DNA of 64,000 nucleotides from contig NZ_QAON01000010.1 in assembly GCF_003051055.1 (NCBI RefSeq), positions 62,001 to 126,000 on the forward strand, given 5' to 3'. Shown here piece by piece: positions 54,704-64,000 of the stretch (the stretch's first letter is position 1; each line of letters opens with the position of its first letter). The notes under the pieces were generated by a model. The model saw nothing but the letters and a program-made list of their open reading frames with translations, was not told the origin of the DNA and did no database searches. The DNA is from Agitococcus lubricus (GTDB lineage Bacteria > Pseudomonadota > Gammaproteobacteria > Pseudomonadales > Moraxellaceae). A program made the translations under genes and the position numbers.

Positions 54704-55987
54704 TTAGTAAACTTGGCCAGAACACTTCTTAGTAACCATGTTGTAGTTACCACACTTTAACTTAACCCAATCTGCGACAATATTTTTGCTGTCGGGTAAA
54801 AAGTCAGACCATGCATCACCTGGTACTAAGTCTTTGGTTTTCCAGACCGTAGCGATTTGACCATTGGCTTGAATCTCACCAATCAAGACGGGTTTCGTAA
54901 TATGGTGGTTTGGTAACATTTCGGACATGCCACCTGTTAAGTTAGGCACTTTGACACCAATAATGGCAGCCGCTACTTTGTCTGTGTCAGTAGATTTGGC
55001 TTTTTCGACCGCTTTTACCCACATATTAAAACCAATCACGTGGGCTTCCATGGGGTCGTTAGTCACGCGTTTTGGATTTTTAGTAAAGGCTTGCCATTTT
55101 TTGATAAACGCGGCATTGGTTGGATTTTTTTCGCTCATGAAATAGTTCCATGCGGCTAAATGTCCTACCAATGGCTTGGTGTCGATACCAGATAACTCTT
55201 CTTCACCCACCGAGAAAGCAACCACAGGAATTTTCTCAGCCGAGATGCCTTGATTACCTAACTCTTTATAAAAGGGGACGTTGGCATCACCGTTAATGGT
55301 GGAGACAACGGCTGTCTTTTTGCCTGCAGAACCAAATTTTTTGATATCGGCGACAATACCCTGCCAGTCAGAATGACCGAATGGGGTGTAGTTAATCATA
55401 ATATCTTCGGTTTTAACGCCTTTGGCTTTTAAGTAGGCTTCTAAAATTTTATTGGTGGTACGGGGATACACATAGTCTGTACCTGCTAATACCCAGCGTT
55501 TAACACCTTGTTTCATTAAGTAGTCAACCGCAGGAATGGCTTGTTGATTCGGCGCTGCGCCTGTATAAAACACGTTTTTAGACGACTCTTCGCCTTCGTA
55601 TTGCACAGGATAAAACAATAAGCCGTTTAACTCTTCCACCACAGGTAATACCGATTTACGCGAGACCGATGTCCAGCAACCAAAAATGGCGGCGACTTTG
55701 TCTTTTTGAATGAGTTGACGGGTTTTTTCGGCAAATAAGGGCCAGTTAGAGGCTGGGTCAACAACGACTGGCTCTAGCTTTTTACCTAATAAACCGCCCT
55801 TTTTATTTTGCTCATCAATCAGCATTAACATGGTGTCTTTGAGCGTGGTTTCGGAAATGGCCATCGTGCCTGATAAGGAGTGTAAAACGCCAACCTTAAT
55901 GGTATCAGCCGCTTGTACGGTAATACTGCTCATGGCTAAGGTGGCGGCAATCACGCCTGAAGATAAGGTTTTTAGTAAGGTTTTCAT
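54704..55987 (-). CDS. urtA: Urea ABC transporter, periplasmic substrate-binding protein UrtA
   Basis: A 427-residue exported protein with signal peptide (MKTLLKTLSSGVIAATLAMS, cleaved after VQA). It has the two-lobe Peripla_BP fold: IKVGVLHSLSGTMAISETTLK, AIFGCWTSVSRKSVLPVVEE, GLLFYPVQYEGEESSKNVFY, and a Cys-containing tail LKCGNYNMVTKKCSGQVY. GCWTSxSRKSVLPVVE is a UrtA signature distinguishing it from leucine-binding proteins. GGAGAG precedes the ATG. It receives urea after passage through the outer membrane. Confidence 0.94.
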   Translation of the reverse strand: MKTLLKTLSSGVIAATLAMSSITVQAADTIKVGVLHSLSGTMAISETTLKDTMLMLIDEQNKKGGLLGKKLEPVVVDPASNWPLFAEKTRQLIQKDKVAAIFGCWTSVSRKSVLPVVEELNGLLFYPVQYEGEESSKNVFYTGAAPNQQAIPAVDYLMKQGVKRWVLAGTDYVYPRTTNKILEAYLKAKGVKTEDIMINYTPFGHSDWQGIVADIKKFGSAGKKTAVVSTINGDANVPFYKELGNQGISAEKIPVVAFSVGEEELSGIDTKPLVGHLAAWNYFMSEKNPTNAAFIKKWQAFTKNPKRVTNDPMEAHVIGFNMWVKAVEKAKSTDTDKVAAAIIGVKVPNLTGGMSEMLPNHHITKPVLIGEIQANGQIATVWKTKDLVPGDAWSDFLPDSKNIVADWVKLKCGNYNMVTKKCSGQVY

Positions 55988-56026
55988 GTGTGTTCTCTCC
56001 GTGGTTTCTTTCTGTCGTTATCAGTA

Positions 56027-57154
56027 TTAAAGCGTCATCAACTGAACACCCAAACCAATCGAGCTATCGTCATAGCCTGTTTCTGAATAGCTATGGTCTA
56101 AGTAAAACAAGCTCACTTTGGCATTAAAGGATTTAATGATGTAATTCAAATTCAGTTCGGTAGTATCTACCTCTAAGCCTTTACCGCCTGCGAGGGCATC
56201 TAAACTAGAAGTACCAAACTTTCCTAAAACTTGTACTTTGCCAACGCCCATCGGTTGTGGTAATAAATAAGAGCTCATCAAATACCAGCTATCACCACTA
56301 GAGGCATCAGCAATAGGAGGTACTGCTGGCGTTGCATTAGGGTCGCCTTTAGCAAAAAAACCACCATATCCTCCCAATTTATCGTATTTGATGTATTCAC
56401 CCTCTACGGTAAATGCCCCACCGCCTGCCACTTTTTTCTCCATCAAAAAGTCAATATTGCTGGTACTATTGCCGTCCACCGAGTTCACAGCAGCACCCAC
56501 AGCTAAGATATCTTTGTCGCCCAAATACGTCCCATTAATGTAATAACCAGGTTCTGCTTCCCAAAAATTGTACTGCACACGCGCAGCCGTCATCATTTTA
56601 TCGGCATCGGGCGTACCTGCCTTGGTGGATGGAATATCAAATAAACCCGCCGAGATTTTTAGTTTTTTGTCGGCAAAATCACCCCAGTAGGCGACACCAT
56701 CAGCACGACCAAAGGTAATAAAGGGATAACCGTCTTGTGTGCCATCGGCGGCAAAATTCCAGTTATTCGAGAAATAAGCACCATAACTATTAGCACGGTC
56801 GGTCGGAGGTAAAAAACGTCCCATCCAAATGTTCATGGTGGGTGAAAACTCAAACTGGGCAATGGCATCTTGTAAGGAAACAGCTTGTGAAGAATCTAAC
56901 TCCGAAGAAAAGCTAAACTTGACGGTATCGGTAATTTTACCGTTGACATAAAAACTCAAGCTGTTCAGGTTAAAATCCATCACATCTGGCCCAGCATCCG
57001 TACTGGTAGATACCACACTCGTGCGCAAGCTGGCTGTCAGTGTGGTTTCGGGTAGTTTAATTTCGGCGGCTTGAGCAACGTTGCCCAAGGTGGCCAAGGC
57101 AATCGAGGCCATCAGCAAGGTTTTACCGCGATTTAATACAAACGTACTCAGCAT
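56027..57154 (-). CDS. Porin, likely for urea or short amides
   Basis: A 375-residue outer-membrane beta-barrel: signal peptide (GKTLLMASIALATLGNVAQA), then alternating strands and loops (FNLNSLSFYVNGKITDTVKF, IWMGRFLPPTDRANSYGAYF) and a terminal strand SIGLGVQLMTL. It resembles the porins found next to urt and amide-use genes. Position 39 bp upstream of urtA on the same strand supports a role in urea entry, which is an inference. GGAGAT precedes the ATG. Confidence 0.8.
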   Translation of the reverse strand: MLSTFVLNRGKTLLMASIALATLGNVAQAAEIKLPETTLTASLRTSVVSTSTDAGPDVMDFNLNSLSFYVNGKITDTVKFSFSSELDSSQAVSLQDAIAQFEFSPTMNIWMGRFLPPTDRANSYGAYFSNNWNFAADGTQDGYPFITFGRADGVAYWGDFADKKLKISAGLFDIPSTKAGTPDADKMMTAARVQYNFWEAEPGYYINGTYLGDKDILAVGAAVNSVDGNSTSNIDFLMEKKVAGGGAFTVEGEYIKYDKLGGYGGFFAKGDPNATPAVPPIADASSGDSWYLMSSYLLPQPMGVGKVQVLGKFGTSSLDALAGGKGLEVDTTELNLNYIIKSFNAKVSLFYLDHSYSETGYDDSSIGLGVQLMTL

Positions 57155-57380
57155 GATCTATCTCCATTGACGACCATCAAAATACGAGGAGTTGGTCAAT
57201 TCTCCCCGCAGATACGGCTTTAAGCCATGTTCATTCAGACACGCATCGCAAGGCTCACGTGGCTGTATCTCTGCTTAGACTTGACGCTGCATTCGCGATA
57301 AATTCTGTCTTCCTGTGCTTTACTGCTTTTGTCCATTAAAAGGAAGTAAGGCTCAGAATTCAGCTTGCACAGTCTTAGTC

Positions 57381-58115
57381 CTACGAGTCTTCTGCCGCAA
57401 AGGGATTACGGGCACTATGCAACATATGAATAGTGATTTTTCGTACTTCGGCTTTGCTGGCTTCAATATGTGTCTTTAATAGACGTTGGGCTTGCTCTAC
57501 CCGACGCGTTAAAATGGCACCCAAAATTTTGCCGTGTTCCATATAGGTGGCTTCGATACGCGCCATCTTGCTAAAGTCCAAACGGCGAATAATGCGGATA
57601 CGTTCGGTAATCGCTTGATGCATCTTGGCCATTTCTTGATTACCCGTTGCCGCAACCAACATGTGATGAAACCGTTCATCTAACACGGCAACCGTTTGTG
57701 GGTCTTGAATACGTTGCTCAGGCTCTACCAACCAAATGCGTTTTAAGTCTTCCAACAAACTGGATTGAACCTCTTGCTCGCACAGTTTTTTGACGGCAGC
57801 TAATTCCAAAATGATGCGCACATCATAAATTTCTTCAAAAAACCGAAAATCAAAGGGTTTGACTTGCCAACCACTGCGATACAGCACATCCACATAACCT
57901 TCACGTTGCAAACGAAAGAGTGCTTCACGTACGGGTGTACGGCTCGCCTCCATACGTTCGGCCACTTCGTTTTCGGTAAAGCGGTCACCTGGTAAGAGTT
58001 GAAAATCAAAAATTTCATCTTTCAGTCGGGCATAAATACGTTCAGCCAGATTTTCGGGGGTTTCCTTACGTCGTATGGCGGTAACAGGGTTCACATGGCG
58101 GGTGTTGTGCGTCAT
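57381..58115 (-). CDS. GntR-family (FCD) regulator of urea use
   Basis: A 244-residue regulator with an N-terminal winged helix (about 18-85: LAERIYARLKDEIFDFQLLPGDRF, ERMEASRTPVREALFRLQRE) and an FCD effector domain (about 95-230, with the metal-binding DERFHHMLVAATGN). FCD regulators bind small acids; the inducer here is unknown. ATG at 58115 with GAGG upstream was preferred to a 44-codon longer frame lacking similarity. It lies between uca and the porin. The palindrome CTTGTATACAAG before atzF is its likely operator. Confidence 0.88.
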   Translation of the reverse strand: MTHNTRHVNPVTAIRRKETPENLAERIYARLKDEIFDFQLLPGDRFTENEVAERMEASRTPVREALFRLQREGYVDVLYRSGWQVKPFDFRFFEEIYDVRIILELAAVKKLCEQEVQSSLLEDLKRIWLVEPEQRIQDPQTVAVLDERFHHMLVAATGNQEMAKMHQAITERIRIIRRLDFSKMARIEATYMEHGKILGAILTRRVEQAQRLLKTHIEASKAEVRKITIHMLHSARNPFAAEDS

Positions 58116-58227
58116 CGCGGCATCCTCAGGGCAGTTAGAGAGCCAAAGTGTAACCCGTTTATACAGGCCTCGCTGTGGATATCTACTGGGTTCAGAATCC
58201 AAATGACTGTTGCCATGTTTGGCGCTC

Positions 58228-61200
58228 CTAAGCCACGTCAGTTTCAATGTCTAACAAGGCATCACCCGCGGCAATGGCACTACTTGGTCGACAATGCAGA
58301 CTTTTGACTGTGCCACTGACCGAGGCGTAAATGGGAAACTCCATTTTCATTGCCTCTAAAATCACTAAGGGCTGCCCCGCTGCTACGCTATCCCCTACAT
58401 TGACTAATACTTTCCACACACTGCCAGAAATGTCTGCGCATACCCGTTGAATATTGTCATCGTCTAACACCTCTGCAATCAGTTCGGTTGTTTGACTGGT
58501 GCTGCTCGTCGTTTCGTTCTGCCACAGCGCAACCTCTTGCTGATAGGCCACGGCTTGTTTAGCCTTAAATTCGGTAATACTATCGGCATGGGTGACTAAG
58601 AACTGCTCGTAATCGGCTAAGGCAAATAACTCTTGTTCAATACGAATCTGTGCTTTGCCTTCGCGAAAATTGTCACGAAACGCGGTCAACTCCGCTTCCG
58701 TGACGGGATAAAAACGCACTTGGTCGAAAAAGCGGAGCAACCAAGGCGTGCCAAAATCGAATTGGGTATTTTTGAGAAATTTGTTCCAGATGGGCAACGT
58801 ACGCCCTACTAATTGATAACCACCCGGCGAATCCATGCCATAGATACACATATAGACCCCACCAATGCCTACCGTCCCTTCGGCAGTAAATGTGCGAGCG
58901 GGGTTATATTTGGATGTCATCAGGCGATGACGTGGGTCAACAGGGACGGCACAGGGTGCGCCCAAATACACATCACCCAACCCCAAGACCATATAACTGG
59001 CTTCATAGACAATTTTTTCGACTTGTTCACGGCTATCTAAGCCATTGATACGTTGAATAAAATCGACATTGTTCGGCAACCAAGGAGCTTCTGCTTTGAC
59101 CGTTTCCCGATAACGGGTGACTGCGTCTAAGGTGGCAGAATCTTCAAAGGCTAAAGGCAAATACACGACCCGTGTTGGTACGGTCATTTGGTCGACAGCG
59201 GGCAAGCGTTCTTCTAAGGCAAGTAATTGTTCGATTAACGCACGTTGATGTACCACACGACTGTCATAACGAATTTGTAAGGAACGTACACCGGGTGCTA
59301 ATTCATGAATCCCTGCAATAGGATGGGCTTTGAGAGCTTCCATCAGGGCATGAATACGGAAACGCAAACGTAAATCAAGGACGTTTTGCCCATATTCGAG
59401 GAGGATATATTTGTCGCCTGCTTGGCGATAACACACCGCAGGACGGTCAGCTTGTGCAGCTAACTCAGCCACCACACAGCTTGCTGTGGCATTGAGCACA
59501 GGCTCTTTAGGGCTAAATAAATGGGCTAGATACTGACTAATATTACGCCATAAGCTCGTTGTCGTTTCACTGACAACGGGTGCTGCCAGAGCAGCTATCG
59601 CTTCATCTTGTTGTTGCTCTAAGGCTAAGGCTTGGTCAAAACTTAAGGCTTTAAAGTAAATTTTATCACCCGGTTTGACTTGACCTACTTTCCATAATTC
59701 CGCTTTGACAATGGTCGCCAAACAAACAAAACCACCTAAACTGGGGCCGTCACAGGTCAAAATGACAGGCGTGTCACCCGTAAAATTAATACTGCCAATC
59801 GCGTACTCACAGTCATGGATATTAGAAGGATGTAAGCCTGCTTCTCCACCATCCACACGCGCCCATGTCGGTTTTGCACCGACTAAGCGCACACCTAAAC
59901 GGTTAGAGTTGTAATGTACTTGCCACGGCTCAGCAAAAAACTGGTCAACAAATTCAGGAGTAAAAAAATCAGAAGCACCGTGAGGACCGTATAACACACC
60001 AATATGCCATTCTTGGCCATAAGTTGGAATCAATGCTGTCGGGGCTGGTGCAGGCTCCGCAATAGGTTGAGGGGTGTTGGTGGTAGCAAGCTGGCTGGTA
60101 TTCATTGCCAACATATCGCCTACTCTCAGGGTACGCCCCGCGTGTCCGCCAAATTGCCCCAAGGCAAACGTGGATTTGCTCCCTAAGTAGTCAGGTACAT
60201 CTAAGCCCTGCCGAACTGCAATATAAGTACGACAGCCTGAGCTAACGCGTCCCACTTTTAAGACTTGTCCTGAGCATACTGATAACGGTGTCCAAAAATT
60301 GACTGGCTGCCCGTCTAAGGTAGCAGGTGTTTGCCCACCCGTTAGGGCAATGATGGCGTCACCATGGAAACGTAAGGTGGGCCCTTGAATGGTGGCTTCT
60401 ATACCTGCTGCCGACGGATGGTTACCGACAATACGATTGGCTAGTCTAAAGGCATAGTCGTCCATTGCACCTGACGGTGGTACGCCAATATCCCAATACC
60501 CAAAACGGCCAGTATCCTGAACACTGGTATACGTCCCTGCCTCCAACACCTCAATTTGACGGGTTTGATAATCAAAACTTTCTAAGAAACGCGTGGAAAT
60601 TTGTGCCAAGTCAAAAGCGGAACTCGCAATGATTTGACGAACATAATCTAAATTAGTGGCAATGCCATATAAACGGGTATTGGCTAAGGCTTGCTGCAAT
60701 TTTGCAATTGCATCGGCACGGTCAGTCCCTGTGACAATGACTTTGGCTAGCATAGGGTCGTAATAAGGTGACACCTCTGTGCCCGTCGCTACCCAACCGT
60801 CTATGCGTGCCTCTGCTGGAAAAACAACTTCCGTTAAAGTGCCTGGTGAAGGCTGGAAATTTTTTAACGGGTCTTCGGCATAAATACGTACTTCAATGGC
60901 CGCACCAACAGGCGTAGGCAAGGAGGCAAAGCTGGGTGGCTCGCCTGCGGCGGTTAAAATCATCCATTCAACCAAATCAATGCCTGTCACACATTCGGTA
61001 ATGGGATGCTCAACTTGTAAGCGGGTATTCACCTCTAAGAAATAAAACTCATCGCGTTGACTGTCATAAATAAACTCGACAGTACCTGCGGACTGATACG
61101 CCACGGCTTTGCCCAAACTCACGGCAGCCGCTAGTAAGGCCTCGCGGGTTGCTGCGGGCAGATTGGGGGCTGGCGTTTCTTCGATGACTTTTTGGTTACG

Positions 61201-61896
61201 ACGTTGCACCGAACAATCACGTTCACCCAAAGCAACCACATCGCCCAAACCATTACCAAAAATTTGCACTTCAACATGACGCGCTTGGTCGATGAATCGT
61301 TCTAAAAAAACACCGCCATCATTAAAGAAGTTTTTTCCTAAGCGTTGTACAGAGTCAAAGGCCGTGCTCAATTCATCCGCGTTATAACAGCGTGATAAAC
61401 CAATACCCCCTCCCCCTGCTGTACTTTTGAGCATGACGGGATAGCCTAGTTGCTCGGCAGCATGGAGTGCTTCTGCTAAGGAAGATAATAAACCCGTTCC
61501 TTTTGCTAACGGCACGCCTGCGTGTTCGGCCAACTCACGGGACGCATGTTTGAGACCAAACTGACGCATTTGAGCAGGCGTTGGCCCTACAAAGACTAAG
61601 CCTGCTGCGGCACAGGCTTCGGCAAAGGCGGCGTTTTCGGACAAAAAACCATAACCAGGAATAATCGCCTGTGCGCCACATTGTTGCGCTAAAGCAATAA
61701 TTTTATCGCCACACAAATAACTCTCATTAGGATTACTGCCACCTAATAAAAAGGCTTCATCAGCAACACTCACATGCAAACTGTGTTTATCTGCTTCGCT
61801 ATAGACCGCAACGCTGCCGATGCCCATCTTTTTTAAGGTTTTGGCAATACGCACCGCAATTTCGCCACGGTTAGCAATTAATACTTTTGTAAACAT
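58228..61896 (-). CDS. uca: Urea carboxylase (biotin-dependent)
   Basis: Carboxylates urea to allophanate with ATP and bicarbonate. The 1222-residue protein holds a biotin carboxylase (about 1-450: GFLSENAAFAEAC, MLKSTAGGGGIGLSRCYN, FLEVNTRLQVEHPITE), the two carboxyltransferase halves of KipA/KipI type (about 465-1110: YWDIGVPPSGAMDDYAFRLA; GRTLPIWNKF) and a biotinyl domain with the acceptor lysine near 1184 in EAMKMEF. atzF precedes it by 14 bp. Guanidine carboxylases share this architecture; the urt neighbours favour urea. GGAG precedes the ATG. Confidence 0.93.
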   Translation of the reverse strand: MFTKVLIANRGEIAVRIAKTLKKMGIGSVAVYSEADKHSLHVSVADEAFLLGGSNPNESYLCGDKIIALAQQCGAQAIIPGYGFLSENAAFAEACAAAGLVFVGPTPAQMRQFGLKHASRELAEHAGVPLAKGTGLLSSLAEALHAAEQLGYPVMLKSTAGGGGIGLSRCYNADELSTAFDSVQRLGKNFFNDGGVFLERFIDQARHVEVQIFGNGLGDVVALGERDCSVQRRNQKVIEETPAPNLPAATREALLAAAVSLGKAVAYQSAGTVEFIYDSQRDEFYFLEVNTRLQVEHPITECVTGIDLVEWMILTAAGEPPSFASLPTPVGAAIEVRIYAEDPLKNFQPSPGTLTEVVFPAEARIDGWVATGTEVSPYYDPMLAKVIVTGTDRADAIAKLQQALANTRLYGIATNLDYVRQIIASSAFDLAQISTRFLESFDYQTRQIEVLEAGTYTSVQDTGRFGYWDIGVPPSGAMDDYAFRLANRIVGNHPSAAGIEATIQGPTLRFHGDAIIALTGGQTPATLDGQPVNFWTPLSVCSGQVLKVGRVSSGCRTYIAVRQGLDVPDYLGSKSTFALGQFGGHAGRTLRVGDMLAMNTSQLATTNTPQPIAEPAPAPTALIPTYGQEWHIGVLYGPHGASDFFTPEFVDQFFAEPWQVHYNSNRLGVRLVGAKPTWARVDGGEAGLHPSNIHDCEYAIGSINFTGDTPVILTCDGPSLGGFVCLATIVKAELWKVGQVKPGDKIYFKALSFDQALALEQQQDEAIAALAAPVVSETTTSLWRNISQYLAHLFSPKEPVLNATASCVVAELAAQADRPAVCYRQAGDKYILLEYGQNVLDLRLRFRIHALMEALKAHPIAGIHELAPGVRSLQIRYDSRVVHQRALIEQLLALEERLPAVDQMTVPTRVVYLPLAFEDSATLDAVTRYRETVKAEAPWLPNNVDFIQRINGLDSREQVEKIVYEASYMVLGLGDVYLGAPCAVPVDPRHRLMTSKYNPARTFTAEGTVGIGGVYMCIYGMDSPGGYQLVGRTLPIWNKFLKNTQFDFGTPWLLRFFDQVRFYPVTEAELTAFRDNFREGKAQIRIEQELFALADYEQFLVTHADSITEFKAKQAVAYQQEVALWQNETTSSTSQTTELIAEVLDDDNIQRVCADISGSVWKVLVNVGDSVAAGQPLVILEAMKMEFPIYASVSGTVKSLHCRPSSAIAAGDALLDIETDVA

Positions 61897-61910
61897 GAAA
61901 TGCGGACTCC

Positions 61911-63731
61911 TTATGGCTTATTTTTACTGGCGATAAATGCGCGCCAGCCGCCAAATTCGCTGATGTTTTGTGCCTTAGCCAATGCCCAAGGCTCACAAAT
62001 AAAACCTTTCACTTCACGGCCATCGGCTAACAACAAGGTGCCTATCCCCAATGGCGCAGGAATCAGACTGACAAAAGAACCAAAATGTGCGACTGGCATC
62101 GACCATAACTCAACGATAATGGCGCTACCTTGACCAGACTCTACACGCAATAAACCTGGTTTGGGCGGTGTGGTTTCGGCAAGGGCATATAACTGATAGC
62201 AGTCAGCCGTGGTGGTTTGTTCTAACAACACAGCACCACGTTCTTGCAATTGATAATTGAGTGGCATACTCGTTAAATGTGCACCAACCACCGCTAATGT
62301 CAGATGTGGGACAGATAAGGGTTGAGCAGGTGTCAGAGGAATATGAGCCAAGGTTTTTTGCAAAGCACCCGTTGTCCACGGTGCCTCTTGTTGCCAACGG
62401 CGGCCAAATTCAGCCAATTGTGCGTCATGCCATGCAGGCGCAATCAGTGTGATACCAAAAGGTAAACCATCTGCACGTAAACCCGCGGGTAAGGCCAACG
62501 CACAACCGTCTAATAAATTAACAAAATTGGTATATGTCCCTAACTGACTATTCAGTGTAATGGGGTCTGCCAATACGGCTTCTTGGGTATAAATACTGGC
62601 GGTTGTTGGGACTAACAAAGCATCTACATCGGCGTATATTTGAGCGACGGTACGTTTTAATTCAGCGAGTCGATATTGTCCCTTAAAGGCTTGCACTGCC
62701 GATGTCGTTTGTGCCTGTTCAATAATGCCACGTACTACGGGATGAATGGTGTCAGGCTGCTTTGCAAACCATGACTCTAAGGCAGCATAACGCTCCGCTA
62801 ACCATGCTCCCTCATACAATAAGGCGGCTGCTTGTTGAAAGGGTTGAAAATCGACTTTTTTTAACACGACACCTAAGGCAGTGAGTTGGCTGAGTGTGCG
62901 CTCAAACGCCTGTTGCGCGAGTTCATCGCCAAACCATTGCAAGGGTTCAGGAACAGCAAAGGTAATTTGTTTAGGCAATGCGCCAACAATCGCATCGGGT
63001 AAGGGACGGGAATAGGGGTCTTGCTCATCATACCCTGCCGCTAAACGCGTGACATAATCGGCATCATCCACACTCAGAGCAAATACAGAGACACAATCCA
63101 AACTACGACAAGCAGGAAACACACCTTTGGTACTCAACCAACCACAACTGGGTTTTAAGCCGACAATGTTATTCAAACCTGCGGGTACGCGACCAGACCC
63201 TGCGGTGTCTGTGCCTAGAGCAAAAGGAACTAATCCCTTAGCGACAACCACTGCCGAGCCAGAACTCGAACCCCCACTAATAAAATCAGCATTAAAACTG
63301 TTATCAACGACACCATAAGGCGAACGTGTACCTACCAACCCTGTCGCAAATTGGTCTAAGTTGGTTTTACCCATGACCACTGCACCTGCGGCGATTAACT
63401 TCGCCACGACGGTGGCATTATCTGATGCGGGATAGGCAAACTCTGGGCAAGCGCAGGTTGTCGCAAATCCCACGACATCTATATTGTCTTTAACCGCAAA
63501 GGGAATACCAAATAAGGGTAACTGCTTGAAATCCCCTGCTGCTTGTGTGAGGCGATGTTCTAGACTAATCAGGGCTTGTGTCAAAGCCTCCTTGCTCACT
63601 AAGGAAATCCATGCTTTATCATCCATAATCTCTAAGGTTTCTAATAGGGTCATTAGCAAAGTTGTTGGCTTTGCTCCTTGACGGTAGGCTTGTTGCCACT
63701 CTCCTAAAGTCCAGCCAGTCGTTGTTAACAT
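61911..63731 (-). CDS. atzF: Allophanate hydrolase
   Basis: Splits allophanate into ammonia and CO2, completing ATP-dependent urea breakdown. The 606-residue protein has the amidase-signature triad: Lys in FAVKDNIDVVG, the serine-rich ISGGSSSGSAVVVAKG and GTDTAGSGRVPAGLNN, followed by a C-terminal domain (about 440-606, LAVVGAHLTSMPLNYQL) also seen in the AtzF family. It is the first gene of the minus-strand atzF-uca-gntR unit, with a GntR-type operator 25-36 bp before its ATG. Confidence 0.93.
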   Translation of the reverse strand: MLTTTGWTLGEWQQAYRQGAKPTTLLMTLLETLEIMDDKAWISLVSKEALTQALISLEHRLTQAAGDFKQLPLFGIPFAVKDNIDVVGFATTCACPEFAYPASDNATVVAKLIAAGAVVMGKTNLDQFATGLVGTRSPYGVVDNSFNADFISGGSSSGSAVVVAKGLVPFALGTDTAGSGRVPAGLNNIVGLKPSCGWLSTKGVFPACRSLDCVSVFALSVDDADYVTRLAAGYDEQDPYSRPLPDAIVGALPKQITFAVPEPLQWFGDELAQQAFERTLSQLTALGVVLKKVDFQPFQQAAALLYEGAWLAERYAALESWFAKQPDTIHPVVRGIIEQAQTTSAVQAFKGQYRLAELKRTVAQIYADVDALLVPTTASIYTQEAVLADPITLNSQLGTYTNFVNLLDGCALALPAGLRADGLPFGITLIAPAWHDAQLAEFGRRWQQEAPWTTGALQKTLAHIPLTPAQPLSVPHLTLAVVGAHLTSMPLNYQLQERGAVLLEQTTTADCYQLYALAETTPPKPGLLRVESGQGSAIIVELWSMPVAHFGSFVSLIPAPLGIGTLLLADGREVKGFICEPWALAKAQNISEFGGWRAFIASKNKP

Positions 63732-63755
63732 CTGCTCTACTCTTTTGTATTCCTA

Positions 63756-63767
63756 CTTGTATACAAG
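63756..63767. promoter_or_regulatory. GntR-type operator CTTGTATACAAG before atzF
   Basis: A perfect 12-bp palindrome CTTGTATACAAG, followed by a partial repeat TTTGTATAGC. FCD-type GntR proteins often bind TNGTATACNA-like sites, and a GntR gene lies two genes downstream. On the minus strand, a possible extended -10 (TGCTATACA) is directly upstream, so binding would block transcription. Confidence 0.6.
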
Positions 63768-63951
63768 TTTGTATAGCAGAACTCATGCCAACTTTTGACA
63801 ACGTAACATCAAAATAAATTAAATAATAAAAATCAAACACTTAAAAATAAAAAACAAAATTTGCACTAACAATAAGCTGCCAAAAAATAGTTATCGCATA
63901 CTAATAGGACGGATTATCCAAAACATATTGCACCGTGATGCAGCAAAAAAG

Positions 63952-63983
63952 AAAAAAGGCGAACTTTTTGGGTTCGCCTTTTT
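63952..63983. terminator. Bidirectional terminator at the window end
   Basis: AGGCGAAC (63957-63964) and GTTCGCCT (63972-63979) with an A-tract before and a T-tract after. It probably ends a gene lying beyond the right edge or insulates the atzF promoter region. Between 63768 and 63951 the DNA is AT-rich with no gene seen. Confidence 0.75.
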
Positions 63984-64000
63984 ATGAAGGGGTCAAGAGT

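Noticed and set aside
57155-57380. Sigma-54 promoter for the porin-urt genes
   Set aside because: A nitrogen-controlled promoter would make sense, but no GG-N10-GC arrangement close to consensus was found.
63768-63951. Guanidine (ykkC-type) riboswitch before atzF-uca
   Set aside because: Looked for because carboxylases of this type can be guanidine-controlled, but no matching conserved elements were seen in this AT-rich stretch.

Overview
The window is chromosomal DNA of a gammaproteobacterium, most likely order Pseudomonadales and plausibly Moraxellaceae. The evidence for this is the conserved block rsmB-fmt-def-LysM-dprA-tsaC-hemF-aroE, the mnmG-rsmG-parA-parB cluster, an AdeT-like putative solute-binding protein and the general protein style. 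The family-level assignment is an inference. The window is densely coded, with about 62 genes. I saw no rRNA, tRNA, CRISPR array, prophage or intact insertion sequence.

Layout: 0-8.4 kb holds housekeeping genes in the arrangement usually found near a replication origin (aroE, hemF, tsaC, dprA and a LysM protein on the minus strand; def, fmt and rsmB on the plus strand). 8.6-18.3 kb holds ppc with an unknown coiled-coil membrane protein directly behind it, an LTA-synthase-type sulfatase, and an H-NOX/GGDEF-EAL signalling pair. 18.9-31.3 kb holds an Lrp-type regulator next to leuA, then a neighbourhood with an acyl-CoA flavour: a ferritin-like hydrolase, two hotdog thioesterases, a GST, fused isobutyryl-CoA mutase (icmF), an SDR, and HxlR and AraC regulators. 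31.4-39.1 kb holds endonuclease V, a frameshifted MORN-like gene, gshA, dsbB and a run of small uncharacterised genes. 39.2-43.6 kb is parB-parA-rsmG-mnmG. 43.9-49.8 kb is mixed accessory content (solute-binding protein, epoxide-hydrolase-like enzyme, RlmN-family enzyme, CHAP amidase, ohr/ohrR). 49.8-63.7 kb is one minus-strand urea-use region: atzF-uca-gntR, a porin, urtABCDE and a ferredoxin. It imports urea and degrades it by the ATP-dependent carboxylase/allophanate hydrolase route rather than by urease.

The most unusual content is repetitive and regulatory. Two short non-autonomous transposon-like elements with terminal inverted repeats and apparent target duplications sit exactly on stop codons (sulfatase and gshA) and leave them functional. 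A palindromic repeat family has inserted in frame into two enzymes, LeuA and IcmF, and is read in opposite orientations in the two. A second nested inverted-repeat element and a third hairpin family are scattered between genes. Several clean palindromes sit where operators would be expected: OhrR, a GntR regulator of urea genes, an HxlR regulator (two matching sites 63 bp apart around a terminator hairpin), and an Lrp-type site before leuA.

All assignments come from reading the sequence and recalling protein families. No database search was run.
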